From: Brachionus manjavacas
Taxonomy: Eukaryota > Rotifera > Eurotatoria > Ploima > Brachionidae
Length of the DNA stretch: 64,000 nucleotides
NCBI GenBank assembly: GCA_019054805.1
Contig: JAHQIY010000006.1
Coordinates: 2,232,001 to 2,296,000, forward strand
Reading direction: 5' to 3'
A model generated the notes under the pieces. The model worked only from the letters and a program-made list of their open reading frames with translations, ran no database searches and had not been told where the DNA came from. Below, in pieces: positions 11,800-20,649 of this stretch (its first letter is position 1; every line of letters begins with the position of its first letter). The position numbers and the translations under genes were made by a program.

Positions 11800-13167
11800 A
11801 AAATTAAATGCTTAGAAATTATAACTCAAAACCTTGGATAAAAGATGATCTCAAGATCTTAATTAGGAATAAAAAAAATCTTAGATACAGGAATATGTAA
11901 CTGGAAGGATATGAATCTTTATAATGATTACAAAAGCATTTGTAAATTAGTTTCTTCGGAAATAAAAAGAGCCAGACTAACTTATGAACAAAATTAAGTG
12001 GATAAAGCTAAGAAGAATCCAAAATTATTATCCAAATATCTAAATGATCAAAAAGTAATCAGAGAATCAATCAAAGCATTAAAGAAGTCAAACAATGAAT
12101 TAACGCAAGAACCGAAAGAGATATCAAATCTACTAAATAAATGTTTTCAAGATGTTTTTGTTTTTGAACAAGATGGGGAGCTTCCACCTTTTGTAGCTGA
12201 ACTTAATGAAAAATAGAAGACAACGAGTTGTTCAAGATGAAATTTTTTCGGATTGGGTTGAGATTTTTAGCGGTGTACCACAAGGGTCAGTAATTGGTCC
12301 ACTTTTGTTAGTTTTGTATATCAATGATCTGCCAAAAGGAATAGAGAATATTGTCAAAATGTATGCAGATGATACAAAAATATTCTGGCAAACGGTATCA
12401 GAAATAAGCGAAGTGAAACTACAATCAGATTTAGATTTGATTTTCAAGTGGACTCAAGATTGGCTTCATTTCTTCAACGCATCAAAATGTGTGGTTATGC
12501 ATTACGGCCATAAAAACAAAGAATTCACTTATTTTATTAATCAAGTGATAGAGGCGACTAACAAAGCAAATCAAATGTTGGGTCGCATCAGGAAATCATT
12601 CGCTCGATTTGATTGTAAGTTATTTAGATCATTGTACTTAACTTCTGTCCGTCCTATTTCGGAATTTGCTGTGCCTATATGGTCTCCAATTCTTAAATCG
12701 GACGGTGAGAATGTTGAAAGGATTCAACGCAGAGCTACTAAATTTGTTTCTTCAATTAGAAACAAACCTTATGAAAGCAGATTGAAGGCTATGAACATTC
12801 CAAAACTGAAGGAACGAAGAAAAAGAAGTGATCTAATTCAATTTTACAAATTCATGCATCTAATAGAATTGGTTGAAAAAGCACCAATTTTAATGTCAAC
12901 AAAATCCAAGGAAGAGGTCACTGCTTCAAATATCACAAAGAAATTTCGAGGCTTCAACATAGAAATAACTTTTTTTTCAACAGAACCGCTAATATATGGA
13001 ACTCACTGCCAAATCAATTAGTTGAAGCCCCCAAAGTTAACATCTCTAAAACAGGCATTGATTGCTGGATGAGCAGCAATCAATCACATCAGATGTCATA
13101 GTGTGCCTTATCAGCACACTCGCTGGATAGCCATCTATAGTCAAAACTACTACTACTACTACTACTA
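11800..13167 (+). pseudogene. LINE family 1, copy A (internally deleted, (CTA)n tail)
   Basis: Non-LTR retrotransposon copy. The frame at 11998-12216 (KKNPKLLSKYLNDQKVI ... ELPPFVAELNEK) precedes the reverse-transcriptase domain. The sequence then jumps by deletion to KNRRQRVVQ in frame 12206-13021, so RT motifs 0-2 are lost. GVPQGSVIGPL, then MYADDTKIF (the catalytic box) and the C-terminal LGRIRKSF ... SLYLTSVRPISEFAVPIWS remain. A second short deletion removes the linker after KEFTYFIN. The 3' end carries a hairpin (AGTGTGC loop GCACACT, about 13097-13120) and ends in a TAC/CTA trinucleotide tract (13147-13167). Copies B (31754-32911) and C (55741-58690) belong to the same family. Confidence 0.85.
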
Positions 13168-14266
13168 AACTAATTATTTAAAAAATAAGTTTAGTTTACT
13201 TTGCTAACGACTTTTTTTCAGAATCATGAATTAAGAAAAAGAATTTTTAGGCTATTTCTAATTTAGCCACGTCAAATTAGCAATTTCAAGGATTTTTTTC
13301 TTGGAATTTTCTCCTGTTTTATTATTTCTAAAAGAAAATTTTTCCCATGATAAATACTTTAGTAAAAAAATAAAATTTATAAAACAGAAAATATCCCTCT
13401 TTTTTGAAGTAAGACTCCTTTGTAAAAATTAAATAAATTTAATAAAAAGTATTGATGGAATGTTTTTAACTTATGAAAGAGAGTAAGTTCAAAGACAGGC
13501 TAAGCGCTTTCAAGATTTTCTTAAAAGACTATTACCAAAAGAGTATTTACATCATTTAACCTTCAAATATTCAAGACAATATTGTTATCGATATACCAAC
13601 CGAAATGAATTAGAGTCTGCAACGAGGGTTTTAAAGAACAGAGCAGTCTTTGGTATCTTTAGTATATAGCTTTTTTTAATATATATGAAATAAATAGAGA
13701 TATTAATTATAATATGTAGGTCTTTATTAACTGAGCATTCTGACGTTAAATAAGATCCCAAAATATCAAAATAAAATAATAATTGCCAAATAAATAGTAA
13801 AAAAATTTTCACTTTTTTTTAATTTTATTAATTTTAGACTAAAACAGATAAAAATTCAAAATGATCAAATCAAGATTTAATCATGAAATAAATTTTTAAT
13901 AGAATAATATTTTAAAGAATTAATTCAGAGGTTCGTTTTATGGTTTTAAAAATTAACATTTTATTAAATTTAAAGGTAAAACCTGCCATAGTCTGAATAA
14001 AAACTCACTTAAAATAGCATCATTTTAATAGTGTGGACTCTTTAATGTCTTTTTTGATATTACTTTTAAATTTTACAAAATTTGTTTAAAAAATATTACC
14101 TCTGCATTAATTCTATTAGATAAAACAATTTATTTCATAATTAAAACTTGATTTGATCTCTTTAAGCATCAAAAATAAATCATAAAAGTGCCAATTTTAG
14201 CTCAAATTTTTACCAATGAATGACCAAAAATAAAAATTTAATATGAATTTTATTAGAAAAATGTAT
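13168..14266. other. Intergenic, nothing recognised
   Basis: AT-rich sequence between the LINE copy and the 3' end of the glycosyltransferase gene. The 75-residue minus frame at 13585-13812 is hydrophobic and low-complexity and has no recognisable family. I see no RNA gene. Confidence 0.4.
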
Positions 14267-15517
14267 TTAATAATTAGCTTTTGATCTAGTGTAGAGCAAT
14301 TCGTCGTAAGAAACAACAATTTTGGTAAATAAAGGTTCAAAATTCACTGAAATAAGCACGTATCTGATTGAATTTAAACCATCAATTTTACTTCTTTTTA
14401 TTGATGATTTCAACAACTTAAATCTCTTTGGATTAGGAGAGTCTTTTTTGTGTTTTAGCATTCGATAGCGGCCGGTTTCTAGATTATTTCTGATTAATTT
14501 ATACCCTTTTGAAATAATGCTAAATAAAGACCAAAATTAAAATTCTAAAATAAATTTTTAACTAAAGTTTTTCTTTTTTTGTTTAAATTAAGATAAAAAA
14601 CCAACCGTTTTCTAAGATCATCATCTTCACCTAAAAAAAATAAAATAAAAAAAAATTAAATTAGCCTATTTCACCAAAGACCTCCCCATCCAAAGTACAT
14701 ATTTGAAAAACCATTGATTCTCTGCATGTGTGTTTTTTTCAATATTGAAACACCTCCAAAAAGGCCTTTATATGGAAGTCTATTTGTATTTAATAGAAAA
14801 TTTTACTCAAGCAAAAGATTATCCTGTTTACCTGTAGTCAAAAGTGCTGACTGCTGAAGACATGTGTTTAGGTAAAGCTGGGCAATAGTAGAGATTTTTT
14901 TCATTTTCAGGTATCAAGTCAACGTCATGAAACACAAAGCAATTCCATTTGTCTTTACCTAGTTGAATTGACTCCAAAAAGCCGATATTGAGTAGAAGAC
15001 CTCGGTTAAATTTTATTGACTGAATTGGCTCGATTAAAAAAATTGAATATTCCAGTTTTTGTTTGATTAAAAAAGGATGAATGTTTTTGAGAAACAATTT
15101 TAAATTATCTTCTCTATTTCTATACGGTACTATTATTGCTATTTTGTATTTTGGCTGACATTCGGTTGGGCTGTAACTACCACCTAACGTTATATTCAAA
15201 TAAGATAATTCATTATTTAAGGCTTCAAGTGATTTTTCATCGAAAGGTAAAAGACCTTTTTTGAAAAATTTAAAATTTAACTTTCAAATAAAAGATAAAC
15301 TCGCACCCTGTCTATGATGTACAATTTTGGAGCCGTGTAGCCGCTCGAAATCTGTGGACTCAAGTTTCGAATAAAAATTGGACTCTCTTTGGACATATAA
15401 AGAGCTCATTAGTCGTGTATTTTTTCTCAAGTGGCTAAATATTAGAACTGTTACGAAACAAAAAATTGTCACCACCAACGATATGTTGCTGACTTTGGAA
15501 CGATTTCTGTATTTCAT
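14267..15517 (-). CDS. Beta-1,4-galactosyltransferase family (B4GALT/B4GALNT-like)
   Basis: Golgi type II glycosyltransferase (family GT7) that transfers a galactose-type sugar from a UDP donor to terminal GlcNAc. Exons by splice phase are 15307-15517, 14832-15255, 14682-14779, 14606-14630 (a 25-base microexon) and 14267-14519, giving 336 residues, slightly short for the family. The start is ATG 15515-15517. Residues about 10-30 form a signal anchor ([17 protein letters not shown]). The catalytic domain shows [18 protein letters not shown], the metal-binding [37 protein letters not shown] (split over exons 3-4), [14 protein letters not shown] and [10 protein letters not shown]. The residue before FGGVS, which sets donor choice in this family, is Leu and not the Tyr of galactose-specific vertebrate enzymes, so GalNAc transfer is possible. 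The exon 3 donor is an unusual GTCTTT, supported by restoring WGGEDDD. Confidence 0.93.
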
Positions 15518-16099
15518 ATGGAAAGTTTATGCTTTAAATTTTGCTTTATTTTGAAAACATTTGAAAATAATTTAATTTTAATTAAAATGTATCTTTGAAT
15601 TTGAATTTAAGAAAATTTACAAAAAATAAAACTAAACTTTCAAAAAATCAAATTTATCACGGTCTACTAGTTGACATTATGTGGTATTACAAGAGAGTAA
15701 AGAATGCTTGGTTTCAATTTATTAATAATTTTTGATTCAATTTAATTTTTGCTGATTTAGTTCTTTTCTTCATTTTAAACAAAATTCAATTGAACTCAAT
15801 TAGAATAAATGTAGTCTTTAAATTTTGACAAGAATACTTTTTAAAGACTTACTTTTGTTTTAAAAATTCTGAAAATCTGATATGCTAAACTGATTAAATG
15901 ATGCAAAATTGGAAGAATATCTTCTATTATTTAATTCACTATGGAAGCATGCATTCATTATCTTGGCTAAGAATAGATGAAAAGGAAAGTTAAGCTAGAA
16001 ATATTCGGTCCAATTTAAATACCATCTATTTTTAATTTTAAAAAAATTCTTAAAAAAGCAATTTCTATGACAAAAAAATTCAAAAATTAAATTCAAAAA
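15518..16099. other. Divergent intergenic region
   Basis: 582 bases separate two divergently transcribed genes (glycosyltransferase minus, RING protein plus), so both promoters should lie here. I recognise no specific regulatory motif in the AT-rich sequence. Confidence 0.4.
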
Positions 16100-17623
16100 A
16101 TGCTTTCAAACCAATTAACTTTAACATGTCCCATTTGTCACAAAGAATATGAATCACCAGTTATTTTGCCGTGTGGTGAAAGCGTTTGCTCAAAATGTGT
16201 TAATCCACTGGGTCTTTTATCAGACAATTTTCTCTGCAAGCTGTGCAATTCAGTTCATGAAATACCAGAAAATGGTTTTCAGCAGAACAAAGCTTTAGTC
16301 AAAGTAATTGAGAGTAGCAAAGAGGCTCCAAGCGAACGACAAGTCGAAAAAAGGCTCAAATGTTTTTTGGAAATTGAGACCGCCTGGGACTTTTTGAGGA
16401 AAAGCTTTGAAAATTGCAAAGAAAATATCAAAGACTCTGTGAGACAAATCATAAATGAAATGGAGATAGTAGCTGATCTAAAATGCAATCAAATAAATCA
16501 GCTGCGCGATGATTTAATTGAAAAAGTTCTAAATTATGAGAGAGATTGCCTGGAAAATTATACCAACTATAACACAGAATATTATGAATTTGTGAACGAA
16601 CTGAAGCCTTATGAGAGCAATAAGGAAAAGTATGTCAAAAATAATTTTCTTGTCGCTCAGACAATAAAATCCCAGCTTGGAATCGAAATACAAAAATTTA
16701 AGAATAGAATTTCAAATTTTGAAATTTTTAGCTTTAAAAAAAACCCTGCTCCAGTTGATCCGCGAACACTTGGCTTTATATATGAACATCATATAGACCC
16801 TATACGGCTATCAGAATTCATTAGAATTGATTTCTCACAGCAACTGGACGGATCTAGCGAACTCAGACAAAATTTAAGAATTAAAAAGTTAAATGAACAA
16901 TTTTTTGTTTTAAGCTACAAAATGACATCTTATGGCATCGATATTGCCACTTACTCTAATAGCATGCTTTATAAACTGGTGCTGCAAGTTCATGATTTCA
17001 GCCGGTGCCAGCGATTCTTTGAATTAGAGCTCAGTGAAAATCAATGGAATTATGAAATAGAAGCTAATGAAGGAATGATTGCGGTGAGTGTGGACAACAA
17101 ATTGATCGGTTTCGATTACAATTTAAAAGAAATATCGCGCGCCAATCTTGTTTCACCGACCAAAAGCATTGTCATATCTAAAAATTTAATTCTCTGCCTT
17201 GCTAAATCTGAATTTGGCTCTACTTTACATGCTTATGATTTTGCACTTAATTTTCTCAAAATTTATTCCAGTGAGAATCAGACGCTTCTTTACTTACCAG
17301 AAAATACGGAGCAATTTTTTGTAAATGAAAATTTTTTTTTTTTCAAGCAGTTAAATCAAATACTTGTGGTGGATAGAGACGATGGTAGTTATGTAAAAGA
17401 TGTTGGTGTAGATCAAAATTTGGATATTGTTCGAGTAAATAATGAAAATGTGATAGTGGTTTTCAACAAAGCTCTCAAAATTATTAGCTTTTTGGATTTT
17501 GATGGTAATCGAAGAGATGAAAGAAATTTAGACGAGTATCCAAGTGAAAAAACTGAAATAATTGTAAATGATAATTATAGCATTGAATTTATTGATTCTC
17601 AAAATTTAATAGTTTACATTTAA
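16100..17623 (+). CDS. RING-finger, coiled-coil, propeller-like protein (TRIM-like)
   Basis: Single-exon gene of 507 residues, probably an E3 ubiquitin ligase of the RING/coiled-coil class. The N-terminal RING has Cys at 10, 13, 25, 30, 33, 46 and 49 (CPICHKEYESP ... PCGESVCSKC ... CKLC). The zinc-binding His normally found after Cys25-Gly is replaced by Glu-Ser, so the finger is variant. No B-box follows. Residues about 75-230 are helical and charged, fitting a coiled coil. Residues about 260-500 contain repeated beta-rich units alternating with Asp/Asn turns (YGIDIATY, LIGFDYNLKEI, TLHAYDFALN, ILVVDRDDGSYV, LKIISFLDFDGN) that look like a divergent NHL/WD-type propeller. AATAAA occurs at 17644. 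Substrate unknown. Confidence 0.8.
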   Translation: MLSNQLTLTCPICHKEYESPVILPCGESVCSKCVNPLGLLSDNFLCKLCNSVHEIPENGFQQNKALVKVIESSKEAPSERQVEKRLKCFLEIETAWDFLRKSFENCKENIKDSVRQIINEMEIVADLKCNQINQLRDDLIEKVLNYERDCLENYTNYNTEYYEFVNELKPYESNKEKYVKNNFLVAQTIKSQLGIEIQKFKNRISNFEIFSFKKNPAPVDPRTLGFIYEHHIDPIRLSEFIRIDFSQQLDGSSELRQNLRIKKLNEQFFVLSYKMTSYGIDIATYSNSMLYKLVLQVHDFSRCQRFFELELSENQWNYEIEANEGMIAVSVDNKLIGFDYNLKEISRANLVSPTKSIVISKNLILCLAKSEFGSTLHAYDFALNFLKIYSSENQTLLYLPENTEQFFVNENFFFFKQLNQILVVDRDDGSYVKDVGVDQNLDIVRVNNENVIVVFNKALKIISFLDFDGNRRDERNLDEYPSEKTEIIVNDNYSIEFIDSQNLIVYI

Positions 17624-17643
17624 ATTATTTTTTTTGAAATTTT

Positions 17644-17653
17644 AATAAATAAA
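17644..17653 (+). promoter_or_regulatory. Polyadenylation signal of the RING gene
   Basis: Overlapping AATAAATAAA begins 20 bases after the stop codon at 17621-17623, a normal position for cleavage signalling. Confidence 0.6.
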
Positions 17654-17884
17654 CTTAATTCATAAGTAAAAAAAATTTAGCAAAGAAGAATTAATTATTT
17701 TATTTAAAATATATGAAATTAAATGTGAAAAATTTCCAAATTATTTAATAAGTCTTACGAAATCATTGACATAAATTGAAATTATATTTAACAGAATAAT
17801 TAGAGACCGCATCAAACGCAGTCGAAGAAATATTATTAAGACCATTTTGTTTTTAAATTCTCGACAAAACTTTTAACGATTTAC

Positions 17885-18047
17885 CAGAGTAGTTTAAAAG
17901 TAAAAAGTTAATTAATTTTTTTCCAGAATTAAGTCCAGACTTTGAACTACAAAACTACCTGGATCGGCAAAAAATTCATGTTTGGACTTTTTTTTTTATT
18001 TAAAAGTCCGGACTTGGTCTTAAATTTGGGACTTTTAAACAACTTTA
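17885..18047. mobile_element. Non-autonomous hAT MITE (163 bp)
   Basis: The left end CAGAGTAGTTTAAAAGT and right end GACTTTTAAACAACTTTA are near-copies of the terminal repeats of the hAT at 6710-9683. The flanks CGATTTAC (17877-17884) and CGAGTTAA (18048-18055) agree at 6 of 8 positions, an aged target duplication. The interior keeps AAGTCCAGACTT/AAGTCCGGACTT sub-terminal repeats and no coding sequence. Confidence 0.65.
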
Positions 18048-18331
18048 CGAGTTAACATTACTTTTATTTATTAATCTGCGATAAAAAAATTTTGGCAGTA
18101 CCATATCTTTTATGCAAAATGCTCTTGATAAATCAGGAGTGAAATTTGTAATTTTTGTCCTCAAAATTCAATTTAAGCTTTTAGAAAAAAATAATTGATA
18201 ATTAAAAATGGTTCAAGGAATTCTGATGGAAGATTAATAAATTGATTTGCGATCAAGAGATTAATGCTGAAATTTTCAATAACTTTAGCCTGATTTATGC
18301 ACATTTTGTGGCAAATTTTGAATTATTTAAC

Positions 18332-18692
18332 TTGAAAAAAAAAGCAACAAGATAGGCATTGTGGATTTTGGAACAAAGGAAAAAAACAAAAATTTTAAAC
18401 TGAAACAACCTTTTACTAAGAGTCTAAAAATTGTTCTGCAAATGTATCAGCTGATAAAAACTTAGTACCACCCAAATTAAGTCTCTTCCATCTGAATTAA
18501 AGATTTTATAATACATTTAGTTCTATGCAGACTTGCAAAGTTTTTGTAGAGATATAATTTGGGTGGTACAAAATTTGTTTCAGCTGATACATTTTGCATA
18601 TTTCTAGACTCACAGTAAAAAACTTGTTTCAGTTTAAAAATTTTTGTTTTTATTCTTTGTTCCAAAATTCACAACGCCTATCTTGTTTTTCA
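18332..18692. repeat. Foldback element with ~140-base inverted arms
   Basis: The left arm (about 18332-18480) and right arm (about 18554-18692) are imperfect reverse complements, matching from the outer AAGATAGGC / GCCTATCTT through GTATCAGCTGATA to the inner ACCACCCAAATTA / TAATTTGGGTGGT, with a loop of about 75 bases. A transcript would form a long hairpin. The 62-residue minus frame here is part of the arm. Confidence 0.7.
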
Positions 18693-19649
18693 AATAATTA
18701 TACCAGATTGTTATAAAAAATCAAAACTTAAATTTTTTATCTGTCCTTGCAAATCAAAATGATTAAAAAAAATGAAGAGTTAAGACATGGAAATTATCAC
18801 TTGATTAAGATTGAGTTAAAAATAAAGATAAAAAAATATTAGAGAATTTTGTTTAGTTTTAAACCTTATAACATTAATTTTAAATAATTACTTTCTTATT
18901 ATTTAATACCCTAGTAACGATATCATAATATTTTCAAGATTAAAGAGAAAAAACATAATAAAACAACGTTAACTGAAAAAATAAAATTTACTCATTAAAC
19001 TATGTTTTTAAATTATTATAAGTTTCATAATTCAATCGAACACAATTAAAAATTCTTTAATTTGATTTTTTTTTGTTGCAAAATTTTCAAAATATTTAGA
19101 AAATTTCACTCATTAGAAAATTTTTGAATGAAGTAAATCAAAAATATTTTTTTTACTCATTTGTTTAGAATTATAGAATGGAAAATATTTAATTTTTATG
19201 ACAGCATTGTTTTTTTTTTAAATCTCTAACTTATTAAGACAATTGAGAGTCAAATTTTTTTTTGCTGCAAATCATCATTCCAATATTTTCAAATATATTT
19301 CAATAAAAAGACGCACAATTTATATAATGAATAAAAACAAAGATAAATGATAAATTTTAAATCTGACTATTACGATTTTCTTAATTTTTGGAGACACAAA
19401 AGTTTTAAACATTAAAATTTTGAGAAAAAAATAACTCGTTGCTAGGTATCTGACTAAATTTGTATCTTTATTTAATTTTAATTTTAAAAATTTGTCAATA
19501 AAAATTTTGAATTTTAATTAGCTTAATAAATCGATACCTGAACAAAATCAAATGGAAATTTTCTAACGTAATATTTACTTAAGAATCGTCAAGACAACTC
19601 AAAAAATATTCAAGATAATTCAAAAAAGAGAAAATTAATTGCTTGTAAA

Positions 19650-20649
19650 ATGTCAGATAGCGATATTACCAAAGTTTTGTATTCACCAAAAGAAATATTC
19701 TTTCGAAACGGAATTCTAAACTTAGATGCCCTGATCAAATCCAGTGAGTTCGAAAATGCCAAAATATTGGATTTTTCAGGTGTTGAAACAGTCACTGACT
19801 TGTTGTTTTGGATGCTTAAATCACTTTTATCTAAAAATGAAAATTATAATCGAGAAGATTTAGATTATTTCCTTTTAAACGGATGCGCCAACATATCAAT
19901 ATGGACATTAAATTATTTGAACTTATTCAACAAGAGAAATTTATTCAGCAAACCAACCATAAAGGTAAAATATTTAAATTTCAAATGAAACATTTTTTAA
20001 TATTCCATCTATTTTCAGCTTAATGAAAGATTTTCATGCTGTCCGAGAATATCGGAGAGCTTGATGGTGTCTTTGAATTACGATGCTGAGATCAAAAATC
20101 AGAATGGTAGTTTTGATTCTGTTATAAATCAAAATTAAATTAATTATTTGAAAAATTTAGAACAAATTTTTGATCAGGCAAAGTGTGTTTTAATAAATTC
20201 AAATTCTTTTAATGCAAGATTAAGTGAAAACATTTTCAATTTAAATCAGATAAAATCGGACAAAAACACATTTTTTAAATACATAAAATTAAAAGTATCC
20301 AAGAAAAAGACAATTAATTTTTACGAATGCTCCCAAGTAAATCGCCTTTTTAAAAAATTAAAAAATTAAATTTATTTATTTCTTTAAAGTCAAACAGTGA
20401 GATTTTTCTTAGCGAAAAAAATCTAGTAATTTTGACTTATGACGCTAATCAGGATGAGGAAACAATTAAAAATTCTGTAATGCCGCGTCTTCTGATTGTG
20501 ATGGCAAAAAATATTCTCCCGGTGAAAGTTTTGATCCTAGGTGTTGGCCAAATGGATTCAAATTTTGTTCTGCAAATTCAATCGAATGTAAACAAAGCCC
20601 TTAGAATCTTGGAAAAAAAATTAAAAAAATCAGTCGATTTACACCTAAA
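19650..20649 (+). other. ROCO exons 1-4: degenerate ROC domain without P-loop
   Basis: These exons encode residues 1-279. From residue about 150 the order of beta strands mirrors the intact ROC of exon 16: KCVLINSNSFNARLSENIF stands where GLGQAGKTSLLRTL is in the intact copy. IKLKVSKKKTINFYECS stands for the strand leading to WDFAGQ. NLVILTYDANQDEETI stands for YLLVWNVRLG, and PVKVLILGVGQMDS stands for PVFVVGTHVDQ. The P-loop Gly-Lys-Thr, the DFAGQ switch and the THVD base-recognition motif are all absent, so it should not bind or hydrolyse GTP. The alignment is by eye. Residues 1-110 match nothing I know. Confidence 0.55.

Larger units (their letters stand above)
17654..19649. other. Intergenic region with two mobile-element relics
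   Basis: There is no gene here. It contains a hAT MITE at 17885-18047 and a long foldback at 18332-18692. The rest, 18700-19649, is plain AT-rich sequence that should include the promoter of the ROCO gene. Confidence 0.5.

Noticed and set aside
12232-12447. Minus-strand frame in LINE copy A (and 56538-56753 in copy C)
   Set aside because: Antisense of the RT domain; the same shadow appears in two copies because the sense sequence is shared.
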